Assembly: GCF_904849725.1 (NCBI RefSeq) | Contig: NC_058524.1 | Coordinates: 511,856,263-511,920,262 of the forward strand | Origin: Hordeum vulgare subsp. vulgare | Taxonomy: Eukaryota > Streptophyta > Magnoliopsida > Poales > Poaceae | Length of the DNA stretch: 64,000 nucleotides | Direction: 5' to 3' | Shown here: in pieces, positions 47,523-58,599 of the stretch | Layout of the letters: every line of letters begins with the position of its first letter | How positions within the stretch are numbered: position 1 is the stretch's first letter | The notes under the pieces: generated by a model | Told to the model about the DNA's origin: nothing | Seen by the model: the letters and a program-made list of their open reading frames with translations, nothing else | The model's database searches: none | Position numbers and translations under genes: made by a program

Positions 47523-48088
47523 ATGTCGAGCTCCACTTCAGCCACCTGCCCCTCGTGGACCCAGTATGGTCCACTTCCCTTGGAGCGATGTCCTGACTGC
47601 CCACACAGCGTGCCACTGATACGGTTGACTTTGAAGGAGGTCAAGAATGGCAACTATGGGCGTGAGTTCGTGAAATGCGAGAGCAAGCCAGAGGGGCAGG
47701 TTAGATCATGATTTTTCTCTAATTTGTTTTTCTATTTGCTTTTAATTCTTTTTCTATCTGGGATTTAGTGTTCATGTTTTCGTTTCACATCGTGAAGAAA
47801 TGCACACATTTTGAATGGCTGGATGACTACGTTAAGCGGATTCAATTCAATGGGGCCCCAACCCGGGAGCTCAATCTGCCATCAGCAACAACGAATTTGG
47901 TCTCTGAAAGTGCTGCTCTGACAGTTGGGGATGCAGATCTAAAGGGGGAAACAAAAAAGATGAATAAGAACTTGAAGCATATGATTCAATTGAACAAGCA
48001 GGCGAATCTGATAGCTTTAGGATTCTATCCCTTTTATTTTTGTGTAGTTGCTCTAGGATTTGCTTACTTGCTGGTCACCACTCGTTAG
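47523..48088 (+). CDS. GRF-type zinc-finger protein with C-terminal membrane segment, in E
   Basis: Two exons, 47523-47699 and 47798-48088, joined by a GT...AG intron in phase 0, give 155 residues without stop. Exon 1 starts [11 protein letters not shown] and carries [15 protein letters not shown] and [14 protein letters not shown]; exon 2 begins [12 protein letters not shown]. Together these form the GRF finger (CxxC, then GREF, then C and W), a nucleic-acid-binding domain seen in several DNA-repair and transposon-linked plant proteins. A polar helical stretch ([19 protein letters not shown]) precedes a hydrophobic segment, [20 protein letters not shown], near the end, suggesting a tail anchor. 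It is the only complete-looking protein of element E. Its role in transposition, or as a captured host gene, is not shown by the sequence. Confidence 0.72.
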
Positions 48089-49352
48089 AGATGTTATTAG
48101 TGTGGTGTCATGTGCTCTAGGATTTGGTTAAGTTTGTGGATCATGTGCTCTATGCTCTGTGTTGCTTAATTTGTGGATCATGTCACTTTCGGGTACCCGT
48201 CAGTTTCGTCACTTTTGTACACTTTCAGTTTCTTCAGTTTCATTGCGTTGCGTGTCATTGCGTCTTGTTGGGCCGTCTCATTGCATTGAAAATAAGCTCT
48301 GGTTGGGCCGTCTCATTGTGTTGAGTGTCGAAGGCCCACGCGCTGGCTCTATTTTTTTCCTTGATTATTGCCATGGTAAATCCATTTATTGCCATGCCGA
48401 ACAAAAATAGTGCATGATGGTAAATTGATTTATTGTTGGACTTGCACATGTCAAATTTATTTGTACTCCACATATCATGGCAATTTCCTTCTGTATATTG
48501 CCTACGGCACAACACTTTCATTTTTTGACTATGGGTATTATAAACAAGTTTTTATTGCAAGAAAAATATTGTATACATGAATTTTTGTTTTTGTTTTTTT
48601 ATTAAGAACATGTCACACTTAATTATGTAGATCATGATATCCATCTGAAACCACGTCTAAAATAAAGTCTGGTGGCACCATTAGCCAGCATATCAATCTA
48701 GAGAGCATGTCTAGGCTCGGCTATGGCACCATATCCATCTAGAGAGCTTGTCTACGGCTCGGTTACGGCACCATATCCATCGACCGATATCTCACGTACT
48801 CCATAACATAAAAAGTAGCAACCATAGCATACTTCTTACATAAAAACATAGGGTACCCTAAACCATACCATAGTCCACAAACTATTCAAAAATTAGCTTG
48901 TTTTTGTTTATACAATATACGGAATAGGGCCACCAACAATTCAAAAAATTAGCTTTTCTTCTTCTTTGTTTCAACATCAACATGGCTCATTTTTTAGCTT
49001 TAGTTTCCTTTTTGACACTTCAACTACTCCATTATCCGCGTGTTCGAAAACTTGACCCTACTCTAAATGGGCGAAAACTTGCTGGTTTCATTGAGGAATG
49101 CAGAAGGGCTCGTGTACGGCACCATATCCATCTAGCGATTTATCTCACGTCAAATAAGATAGAAATAGCAAGCAAAAACACTGATAACCAATGACATATC
49201 AAATAGGGATCAAAATATATAGCAAGCATAACCAAGTTCATGGTACAATCAACGACATGATTAAGTTAAAAATATATAAAATATAAAAAGCCCTAACACC
49301 TAGGGCAAGACCGGGACCAGGACTTCACCACCATCTTCACTGCGCCTTATCT
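48089..49352. other. Non-coding spacer in E with local repeats
   Basis: About 1.25 kb with no convincing gene. It has a short tandem duplication around 48690-48790 (GGCACCATATCCATC occurs at least twice, with TCTAGAGAGC between) and a third copy near 49118. ORFs at 48124-48580 and 48982-49194 lack recognisable domains. Confidence 0.45.
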
Positions 49353-49778
49353 TCACTGCTCCCTCTCCATGCCGTCCTCGCCGATGTAGTAGGGGAGGTT
49401 GTGCATACCATCGCGGGTGGGGAAGATGCAGTCGAAGTTTGTGTAGATGTTGTGGGTTGTGAATGCGGTGAATTCGCATCCACACCAAAACACCTTGCCG
49501 GGGAGGTAAGACGCATCAAAACTATTGGTGAAGGTGACGGTGATCCCTATCGGCGGAGTCCTGGAGTTTGGACCCACACCGTCCAGTCGAAACATCACCG
49601 GCGAGCCCGCTGGGAGGTGGGCGAAGCCCGCATGGAGGAACCACTCGGCAAACCCCCTTGCACCCCTCTAGCGTGAGATCGACCACACGTGGAGCATCCT
49701 CTCCACGACGACGTCGGGGGAATGCAGTCTCTCCGGCACGGTCGATGGGAGATCGAAGGTGGGGCTGTTGTACTGCAT
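49353..49778 (-). CDS. Minus-strand gene of unknown function in E (about 140 aa)
   Basis: On the minus strand from ATG at 49778-49776 (MQYNSPTFDL) to TGA at 49355-49353. The first frame carries PERLHSPDVVVERMLHVW; the later frame holds MFRLDGVGPNSR, ITVTFTNSFDASYLPGKVFW and GMHNLPYYIGEDGMEREQ. A 2-bp insertion near 49680 and a 1-bp insertion in a G run near 49663 shift the reading and then restore it, so about eight residues would be misread, with a stop in that interval. A minus-strand TATA box lies about 79 bp upstream. I do not recognise the family. It faces the transposase, as mudrB faces mudrA in maize MuDR, but there is no evidence of homology to mudrB. Confidence 0.55.
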
Positions 49779-49856
49779 CCTCGCCTTGCTTTGAGAGTGC
49801 TCTGGGTTTGGGGGCGGCGCAAACGGATGTGCGGAGAATGGGTGGAGGGGTGGTGG

Positions 49857-49865
49857 TTTAAATAG
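49857..49865 (-). promoter_or_regulatory. TATA box of the minus-strand gene in E
   Basis: The minus strand reads CTATTTAAA, 79 bp before the ATG at 49778, a normal plant distance once a short leader is allowed. Confidence 0.6.
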
Positions 49866-50076
49866 GGAAAGCGGAAGGGAAGGGGAGTGGCACCGGCCAT
49901 GCTTTGGATTTGCTACGTTCAAACGAGCCGAGTCGATCGATATGCCACTTTAATTGCCAACAGGTTTTAATTGCCACGTTGAATTGATGCGAGTGGAGGG
50001 AAAAGTGTGAAACAATGCTCTACGTCGAGGAGACACGCGTGGGAGATGATATGAACCAGCGACAACAACCGTCCTT

Positions 50077-50187
50077 GCATCCGTGGCGACTCGCGTAAAA
50101 AAGAGGCCGGTCAGCGTCCGTGGCGGCTTGCGTGAAAAAGAGGTCGGTCAGCGTCCGTGGCGGCTCGCATGAAAAAGAGGTCGGTCA
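50077..50187. repeat. Three 37-bp tandem repeats in E
   Basis: Units at 50077-50113, 50114-50150 and 50151-50187 share TCCGTGGCG and AAAAGAGG, ending GGTCA. A fourth partial copy follows. A separate 23-bp direct repeat containing GCATGCAGGTAGGCTAGCT lies at about 50212-50260. They are close to the right TIR. Confidence 0.75.
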
Positions 50188-50369
50188 ACGATCGTGGCGG
50201 CGGGCGGCGGCGCATGCAGGTAGGCTAGCTACGTGCATGCAGGTAGGCTAGCTGGACATGTCGTGCATGCATAACAGGCTTCTGTCGTTGCGGCGCGCGC
50301 ACGGCCCAACGGGCTAACCGCGGCACCATCCGCCACGACCCCACTCATCACGTCCAACGGGCGACATAG

Positions 50370-50543
50370 TCAACGCGGCCCCCTCGTCAGAATTAACGGT
50401 CAAAGCACTGACTGACGGCATCCACCATTTGTGACTAGTTCTGAGGATTTCGGCCAAGGCAGTGGAGAAAAGTGAGCAAAAGTTAAGAGCGTGGGGATGA
50501 ATGAGTATGGCTAAGGAACTAGGGGCACAGAAATAAAAATCCC
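50370..50543 (-). repeat. Right terminal inverted repeat of E
   Basis: Ends CAGAAATAAAAATCCC, the complement of the left terminus. See the left TIR for the shared block. Confidence 0.85.
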
Positions 50544-50552
50544 TATAATTTA

Positions 50553-52169
50553 TCCTATTGCTGATAGTAGATGGGTAAGTCATGTTCATTGTATTCCTAA
50601 GAAAAGAGGTATAACTGTTCTTCCAAATGATAAAAATGAACTTATTCCACAAAGAATAGTATCTTGTTATAGGATGGTAATTCATTTCAGGAAATTGAAT
50701 AAAGCTACTACGAAAGATCATTTCCCCTTGACTTTAATTCATTAAATGTTAAAAAGATTATCTAAGCACACACACTTTAGTTTTCTCAATGGATATTCTC
50801 GTTTCTCTCAAATAAATGTGTCAAAAGAGGACCAAGAGAAAACTATTTTCACATGCCCTTTTGGAACCTATGCTTAGAGACGTATGCCTTTTGGTTTATG
50901 CAATGCAGCTGCTACCTTTCAAAGATGCAGGACTACTATATTCTCTGACTTTTTTGAAATGATTGTTGAAGTTTTCGTGGATGATTTTTCCGTTTACGGG
51001 ACTTCTTTTGATGATTGCTTGAGAAACCTTGATCGAGTTTTGCAGAGATGTGAAGAAATTAATCTTGTCTTGAATTGGGAGAAGTGTCACTTTAGGGTGA
51101 ATGAAGGTATAGTACTCGGGCATAAAATTTCCGAATGAGGTATTGAAGTAGACAAAGCTAAAGTTGATGCAACACAGAAAATGCCATGTCCAAAAGATAT
51201 CAAAGGTATAAGAAGTTTCCTCGGTCATGCAGGTTTATATGGGTGTTTCATTAAAGATTTCTAGGCCACTAACTAATCTTCTTCAAAATTATATTCCTTA
51301 TATTTTTGTGATGATTGTGTAGAAGCCTTTGAAATACTTCAAAAACATTGATTTCAGCACCTATTGTCCAACCACCAGATCGGAATATACCATTTGAAAT
51401 TATGTGTGATGCTAGTGATTATGCCGTCAGTGTTTTTCTAGGGAAAAGAGTAGACCAGAAATTGAATGTTATTCATTATGCTAGTAATACCCTAGACAAC
51501 ACTCAAAGAAATTATGCTACCACTCACAAGGAATTTCTAGCAGTTGTATTTGCATGTGATAAGTTTAGACCTTAGATTGTTGATTCCAAAGTTACTATTC
51601 AAACTAATTGTGCTACCATTAAATACCTCATGGAAAATAAAGATGATAAACCTAGACTTATTAGGTGGGTGATTTTACTTCAAGAGTTTGACTTGCATAT
51701 CATCAATAGGAAGGGAGCTGAAAACCCTATAGCACATAACTTGTCTAGGATGGAAAATTTTCTTGATGACCCACTACCTATTGATGATAGTTTTCCTAAT
51801 GAGCAACTTGCTGCTACAAAAACTTCGCACAGTACTGCTTGGTATGCGGATTATGCTATAACTATATTTTTGCTAAATATATACGACCTAATTTCACCTA
51901 TCAACAAAAGGAAAAAATCATTTTATGATTTGTTACACTACTTCTAGTATGATCCACATCTTTATAAAGGAGTGATGGTGTTATTAGACATTGTGTGCTT
52001 GAGCATGAACAGGGACAAATCCTATGAAAGTGCCAATCCAAATATTACGAAGGACACCATGCTGGTGACAGAACTTTACACAAGGTATTACAATCTAGTT
52101 TTTATTGGCCCACTCTTTTTAAATATGCTCGTAAGTATGTCCTTTCCTGTGATGAATGTCAAAGAATTT
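50553..52169 (+). pseudogene. pol: RT and RNase H of element B, continued
   Basis: Resumes after the duplicated TATAATTTA. It contains [49 protein letters not shown] and the active site EVFVDDFSVYGTS. RNase H has [17 protein letters not shown] and LPIDDSFPNEQL. Stops and shifts are frequent, for example TAA near 50743, TAG near 50876, TGA near 51136 and a lost block around 51262-51300, making this the most decayed Athila pol in the window. The Asp pair of the RT site survives. Confidence 0.82.
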
Positions 52170-52174
52170 GTAAC

Positions 52175-53743
52175 TCATACTTGTGATCTTCGTTGGGTTT
52201 TCCGTGAAGAGTAATGGGTGATTGCAACACAATACAGGTAAGTATTTCCCTCAATTAAGAAACCAAGGTTTATCAAACCAATAGGAATATCGATCCTCAA
52301 CCGTCTTCAGCGCCTCCACACAAAAGAGCAAAAAACTTGCACCCAACGCGGGCAAGAGGGTTATCAGTCCCCTTGATCTTGTTATTTGCAAGCAAATGAG
52401 GTGTGTAGACAACTATTGGGAATTGTGAATTGCAAACTAAAATAAAAGATAAATTAGAACAACGAGGAAAATAATTTTTTTGTTAATTTGTAATGAATAG
52501 ACCCGGGGGCCATAGTGTTCTCTAGTGGCATCTCTCATGAAAGCAACATATGGTGGGTAAACAAATTATGGTTGGGAACTTGACAGAAAAGCACATAGTT
52601 ATGGGATTTTTCACGGCAATGATCATCTCTATATAGGCATCACGTCCGTAAGCAAATAGGATGACTCATGCTAGCACCTACTATTGTTACTCCACTTCAA
52701 GAGCGCTTCTATGCTTTCCTCTCTACATATTAAGTTCTTGACAAATAGAGTAATGCTTGGAGAACGATGACATGATGTAGACAAAGTAAACTCAATCAAT
52801 ATGAATAAAACCCATCATTTTATCCTTAGTGGAAACAACACAAAGACGTATCTTGTCCCCTTCTTTCACTGGGATATAGAAACTCGTCAGGTTGAACCCA
52901 CTACAACACACCCCTCTCACTGAAGAAATACCAAACTACCTAGCCAAACAATTCAATAGATCAGAGAGAATTACAAAGCTATGATGATCATGCCAATAAG
53001 AATCATAAAACTTAGAGAAGGCTCAAATTACTTTTCATGAATAATCTGAACATAAACCCACAATTCATCGGATCCCAACAAAATAATTACATCGGATAGA
53101 TCAAAGCGAAGATGCGATGATTGTTGTATTGAAAATGAAGAGAGAGAGAGGTAGCCATCTATGTACTAACTACGGAGTCGTAGGTCTATGAGAACTACTC
53201 CTATATCATCACGAGGGTAGCAACGTTGATGAAGAGGCTCTCCGTGATCAATCCCCACTCCGGCACGGTGTCATAATGGATCTCCAGATGGGATCGTCGT
53301 GGAACAAAGACTTGCGGCGGCGGAAAAAGTGTTTCTCTCTGATATTTAGGGTTTTTGGAATATATGTGAATTTATAGGCCATAGAACGGAGGTACTGGGG
53401 CCACCACGGAGGGAAGAGCCATCAGGGTGCGTCGACCCCCCTGGTCGCGCCCTATTGGCTTGTGCCTCCCTCGTGTGGCTTTGAGCCTTCTTTCGAGGTT
53501 TCCATGTCTTATTTTGTTCCAAAAAAATTCATAAAAATGTTTTGGGGGCAATTGGACTTCTTTTGGTACTGTAAACCTGAAAAGTAAGAAAAAGCAAAAA
53601 ACAACAACTAGCACTGGGCACTGGGTATATAGGTTAGTGCTAAAAATAATATAAATTAGTAAATTATGACCCAAATGTATCCTAGGATGACAGTATAATA
53701 GCATGGAACAATAAAAAATTATAGATGCATTGGAGACGTATGA
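52175..53743 (-). mobile_element. Solo LTR F (TGATACGTCTCC family), minus strand
   Basis: Flanked by GTAAC (52170-52174 and 53744-53748) within B's integrase. On the minus strand it starts TCATACGTCTCC and ends AAGTATGA, and internal landmarks match LTR G (3752-6008) throughout, including the GC-rich block near 53400-53486. No internal sequence or second LTR is present, so unequal recombination has probably left one LTR. The minus-strand ORF at 53372-53704 lies in the LTR and is not a gene. Confidence 0.9.
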
Positions 53744-53748
53744 GTAAC

Positions 53749-54640
53749 ATTGGTAGACGTTAGGAAATGCCTATGAATTATTCAGTTGCTATTGAACAAT
53801 TTGATGTTTGGGGATCTGATTATATGGGAATTTTTCTTTCCTCTAATGGGTATACTCATATTCTAGTTGTTGTTGATTATGTTACTAAGCGGGTAGAAGG
53901 TATTCCAACTAGTAGTCTTGATCATAACACTTATCTTAAAATGCTTAAAGATATTATCTTTCCGAGGTCTCGAGTCCCTAAATATTTAATGACTCGTGGT
54001 GTTTCACATTTTATTCATGGTGCTTTCCATAAGATGCTAGCTAAATATGATGTTAATCACAAGATTGCATCACCTTATCATGCCCAGTCTAGTGGCCAAG
54101 TTCAACTGAGAAATCAATAAATAAAATTAATTTTGCAAAAGACTGTTAATAGATCTAGAAAGAACTGGTCTAAGAAACTGGATGATGCTTTATGGGCTTA
54201 TAGAGCTTCTTATAAAAAAACATGGGAATGTCCCCCCTATAAATGGTCTATGGAAAAGCTTGTCATTTACCTCTTGAGCTAGAACATAAAGCTTATTGGG
54301 CAATTAAAGAACTCAACTATGATTTTAAACTTGCTGGTGAAAAGAGGCTATTTGATACTACTTCATTAGACGAATGGAGGACACAAGCTTATGAAAATGC
54401 CAAGTTGTTTAAGAGAAAAGTTAAAAGATGGCATGACAAGAGAATCTAAAAACGGGAATTCAATGTAGGAGACCTAGTTCTTTTGTAAAATTATCGTGTT
54501 AGATTTTTTGCAGGTAAGCTTCTCTCCAAATGGGAGGGCCTTTATGTCGTTAAGGAGGTCTATCTCTCCGGTGCTATAAAGATTAACAACTTCGAAGGCA
54601 AAACCCGAGAGTGTTTAACGAGAAAATAATTAAACATTAT
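53749..54640 (+). pseudogene. pol: Integrase of element B
   Basis: Continues the frame cut by F: the CDECQRI end of the zinc finger is at about 52150, and the core resumes at 53749. It shows GRRQEMPMNYSVAIEQFDVW, WGSDYMGIF with the first Asp, and [15 protein letters not shown], where the second catalytic Asp (MTDGG in D) is Arg. SPYHAQSSGQVQLRNQ follows. Stops occur at 54118 (TAA), near 54448 and near 54486; an indel near 54220 shifts frame. [15 protein letters not shown] and LFDTTSLDEWRTQAYENA mark the C-terminal part. Confidence 0.83.
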
Positions 54641-54859
54641 AACTCACGTATGCCCCTTAATGTTGAAACTAATATTATCCAAGTTATGACTCCTGAAGAA
54701 CACATAAGAGAGACCTTTCGGGAACACCCCATAACGATGAAAAAGGGTAGGTATGTGATACGGTAAGAAAACCGACTCCAAAAAGTCTAAAAATATATTT
54801 TATGTTGGTTTTGGTATTTTAGAAGAACTCCAAAAATAAAAATGAGTTAAGCAGACACA

Positions 54860-55083
54860 TGAGGGGACCACGAGCCAACAAGGCATGACCACCCCCCTGG
54901 GAGCGCCCCATTGCCTCGTGGGGCCCTCATGTGCCTCCCCGACTCCGTTTTCTTCATGGACACGTATTCTAACCTAAAAAATCATTATATATACTCTCGT
55001 ATGTTTTGACCCCTGCATCGCGAGTTTCTCCACTGTTCTTGTTTCAAGCTATTTTTGGACAGATTTTCAAAGGCGTGGGAGCT
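54860..55083 (+). promoter_or_regulatory. LTR-like GC-rich block before the extra ORF of B
   Basis: CGAGCCAACAAGGC and TTGCCTCGTGGGGCC are near-inverted copies around a CCCCCTGG core, and TTATATATACTC follows. B's own LTR has the matching block (CGAGCCAACAGGGCG and GTTGCCTCGTGG at about 57357-57406), whereas C and D use a different arm sequence in both places. Confidence 0.4.
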
Positions 55084-55530
55084 ATGTCTTTGTCCTCCTC
55101 CAACAATATCGAGGACCAAGCATGGCTAGTACACATGCAACTCGAACAAGAAGGATCTGAGGAAGTTATCTCGGGAGAAGAACCTGGGGACTCCATGGAA
55201 GTGCATCCCCCGACCTCGGGATGTGGAACGCTAACCGGTGTATCCTCTTCTCCGAATCCTTGCCCTCTAATGGGAAGGAGAGCTCAGCTAGCTTAGGAAG
55301 CGCAAGGTGAATCTACCACAAGGAGACCCCTCGGTAGGAAAAAAGGTCTTGGTGGCCAAAAAATAAACATATCATGGTAGAAGTACAAAATAACACTCCA
55401 ATGATTAAACATATACTTCATGAGATGAGAGTCTTAAAGGTTGCCCTACTAAGCTTTGCGGAGAACAAGCCTTCTACCTCAACACCACCATCACCCAAGA
55501 AGGACGCGTGAGTACACGGGTATGGGCACC
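55084..55530 (+). pseudogene. Extra ORF after pol in element B
   Basis: ATG 55084 (MSLSSSNNIE) gives 70 codons to TAG at 55294-55296, then more stops. A tail near 55480-55530 encodes a STPPSPKK-like end before TGA, matching the Pro-rich tail of the C and D ORFs. Homology in between is not visible. Function unknown. Confidence 0.45.
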
Positions 55531-57065
55531 ACCCTTAGATTAGTCCAAGCTTGGGGGAGGTGCCCTAGTATCGTATCACCATCACTTTTATAATTTTCAT
55601 CTATCTTAGTTTGATCCTTAGTTATATCATGATTTAGAGAAATAAAATTTCAGGTTTTCTTTGCTTAGAATTGTTTTCTTTGACATCTATCTATCCTCAT
55701 AACCATGTATGAGAGTTATATAATAAAGATTAGTTGAGTTTGTGTGCCTTATTCTCATACATGTATCATCAAAGAATTGAAATAAAAGAAATAAAAGCGC
55801 ATATGCTAGTCCCATGGGGAGTAATGACTTAATGTAGAAAAGGTATAAGTGATAAAGGTCGTTGAGAATAAATAAACATAGCATTAGTCATTGATACAAT
55901 CTATGCAATATTATGATAGATTAGAGGAGATTTACATACAAATACACTATCTTGGACATCTTTTACAATTGTGAGCCCCTGTCAACTATTATATAATGAT
56001 CGAATGTTGATGTTGGACATGGAAGACAACGTAATGATCATTATAGTTTACATTCACTAGAAGTTATATGGCCTTGGATCCCTTATCATGTGGTGCTTGC
56101 TCTAGATATTTTGCTAGCCAAAATTTTCAGCCCTAAGTAGAGATACTACTTCTGCATCCATAACCCCTTATACCTAGTTTCTTTCCATGAGAGTGCACCA
56201 TCTCTACCTATTGATTGAATAAGATACTTCAAGTAAGTTGTCATTAGTGCATCAAACAATAAAAATTGCTCTTAAATATGTATGTCTTTTATTGCAAGGG
56301 AAAATAAGCTTTTTACGATCTTGTGATGGCAAAGAAATAAAAGTGACACGATGCATAATAATGTTTGCTATCACAAGGGGCAATATAAAGTGATGTTCCT
56401 TTGAATTAAGAGTTTGCACATTCAAAAATCTAAAAGCACATTACAACCTCTGCTTCCCTATATGAAGGGCCTATCTTTTATTTTTATGAATTCACTTTTT
56501 GAGCAAGACTCAATAAAGTTTATCCTCTTTCCATCCTATTAACTCTCTAGTTGGCAAGCACCATGTGTTGAGGATAGATCCGCAAAATATATCCAGTTGA
56601 ATGTAGGTGATCATGAGACATTATTGTTGACATTATCCTCGAGATAAATAAGTTGGTTGGCAAAACTATCAAGCCCCCATCTTCCTATGTGTCCCATGGA
56701 AACACTAGCTTCAAAAATATGTAATGAGTGTCACCAATCATAGAAGACTAAATGATTGTTGAGTATGTGAACTTGCTATAATGAAAAGCTCTTACATAGA
56801 CTCTTCTCTAGAATATGATGAATTATGATTGTCTCAATAACTAAGGACATGATTTGTTGATTGTACATAGTGATTATGCCTTATACTTCAAATACTGTGG
56901 ATGGATTATTACTTGATTATGTGAAGCTATATAATGAAAACCTTGCTGCTATGTCAATATTCATGATACCATCATGTTTGTATTCTATTTTTATCTACAC
57001 CTCTCTCTCAAATCATGTGGTCATTATTATCGAGTTTGGCTTACGCTTGAGGACAAGCGAGGTCT
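55531..57065 (+). other. 3' non-coding internal region of element B
   Basis: About 1.5 kb, a diverged version of the A, C and D 3' regions (for example the CACGGGTATGGGCA and ATCCATAACCCC segments). No gene seen. Confidence 0.7.
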
Positions 57066-57079
57066 AAGCTTGGAGGTGT
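57066..57079 (+). promoter_or_regulatory. Polypurine tract of element B
   Basis: AAGCTTGGAGGTGT directly before TGATACG of the 3' LTR; more degenerate than in D. Confidence 0.65.
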
Positions 57080-58599
57080 TGATACGCCCACTATGGATCA
57101 TGAATCCTTACTTATATTTATGTTATTCTTGTCCATTATTCCTTATTATTATACAATTCTTATGCCTTTTCGCTCTGAATATGCAAGGTACGCCATGAAG
57201 AGGGGAACTGCCGGAAACTAAAGTTCCCGACCTTAAAACCAAGGAAAAGGGTGAAAATCGCTCGACTCCAAATGACCTGAAATTTCTGAGAGATTTTATA
57301 TGAAATATTTAAGAATTATTGGGCCGAAAAATTACCAAATGGGGCCACCTGCGGGCCACGAGCCAACAGGGCGCAAACACCCACGTTGGTCGCGCCATGT
57401 TGCCTCGTGGTGGCCTAGTAGGTCTCCTGACCCCCCCACCCTCTTCTCCTATATCGTGTTTTGTACTAGAAAAAAATCATAAGGATACTTTGAGTCGAAG
57501 CACCGCCCTCTCAAGGCGGAAACCTGGGCAGAGCCATTTTTCTCTCTGGCGGGGAGATTTTGTCGAGGGAATTCCTCTCTGGGAGGGGAAATCGAAGCCA
57601 TCGTCATCACCAATGCTACTTCCTTCCTGGGATGACCAATATTCATAAACTTCTTCACCAGCACAGTATCATCTACAACCCTAGTTCATCTTTTGTATTC
57701 AATCTTGGTCTGGAAATCTCAGATTGGTACTTGTGGTTTACTAGTAGTGTTGATTACATCTCGTAGTTGATGCTTGTTGGATTACTTGGTGGAAGATATT
57801 ATGTTCAGATCCTCGATCACCATTATTACACCTCTAATTATGAACATGTCGATGAGGTGTGAGTAGTTAATATTGTTCGTGAGGAGATGGGAGAAGTCTT
57901 GTTATAAGTAATCATGTGAAGTTGGTATTCGTTCAATATTTTGATGATGTGTATGTTGTTGCTTCTCTTACTGGTGTCGTGTGAACCTCAACTACACGAC
58001 ACTTCACCATCTTATGGTCCTAAGGGAATGCATTGTGAAGTAACAAGTAGATGATGGGTTGCAAGATTGATAGAAGCTTAAACCCCAGTTTATGTGTTGC
58101 TTCGTAAGGGGCTGATTTGGATCCACATGTTCCATGCTATGGTCAGATTATCTTAATTCTTCTTTCGTAGTTGTGGATGCTTGCGAGAGGGGGTAATCAT
58201 AAGTGGGTTGCTTGTTCAAGTAAGAACAACACCTTAGCACCGGTCCACCCACATATCAAATTATCAAATTAACTAATGTGAATCAACTAAACATGATGAA
58301 CATGAGTAGACAATAATTCACACGTGTCCTCGGGCGCGCTTGGCTCGTATAAGAGTACTTTCTGGCCTGTCCTTTGCTATAAAAAGGCTTGGGCTACCTT
58401 GCTACACACTTTCTACCATTGTTACTTGTCATTTGTTATGGATTTTGTTGCTACAAAACTATCTATCACTGTTACCTACAACACTTGCAGAGAATACCTT
58501 GGTAAAAACTACTTGTCATTTCCTTTTGCTCCTCGTTGGGTTCAACACACTTACTTCTTTAAAGGAATACGACTAATCCCCTATACTTGTGGGTCATCA
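57080..58599 (+). repeat. 3' LTR of element B
   Basis: 1520 bp, TGATACGCCC to GGGTCATCA. It has a GC-rich hairpin block (about 57340-57420) and a TCCTATATCG promoter-like stretch after it. ORFs at 57300-57766 lie in this block and are not genes. Confidence 0.88.

Larger units (their letters stand above)
42609..50543. mobile_element. Mutator-like element E (MULE, 7.9 kb, three genes)
   Basis: Flanked by a perfect 9-bp duplication, TATAATTTA (42600-42608 and 50544-50552), the size made by Mutator transposases. Both ends read GGGATTTTTATTTCTGT, and imperfect terminal inverted repeats extend about 170-200 bp. Inside are a plus-strand MuDR-type transposase pseudogene, a plus-strand two-exon GRF zinc-finger gene and a minus-strand gene of unknown function. 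Excision of E would restore B's RT sequence. The transposase is damaged, so E is probably not autonomous now. Confidence 0.94.
6009..58599 (+). mobile_element. Athila-clade Gypsy retrotransposon B (host of the nest)
   Basis: An old element whose pieces lie at 6009-6923, 20440-22180, 42514-42608, 50553-52174 and 53749-58599, about 9.2 kb in all. The pieces join in the order 5' LTR fragment, PBS, gag, protease, RT, RNase H, integrase, extra ORF, 3' LTR. Each break is explained by an insertion with a clean TSD, and the open frame continues across the breaks. The coding parts are much more decayed than in C, D or T. The right flank is TTTGG at 58600-58604; the left end is outside the window. Confidence 0.85.

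Noticed and set aside
49401..49861. Plus-strand ORFs (49401-49676 and 49568-49861)
   Set aside because: They are antisense to the minus-strand MULE gene, which has the better protein features and a TATA box.
53372..53704. Minus-strand ORF of 110 codons
   Set aside because: It lies within solo LTR F and has no recognisable domain.
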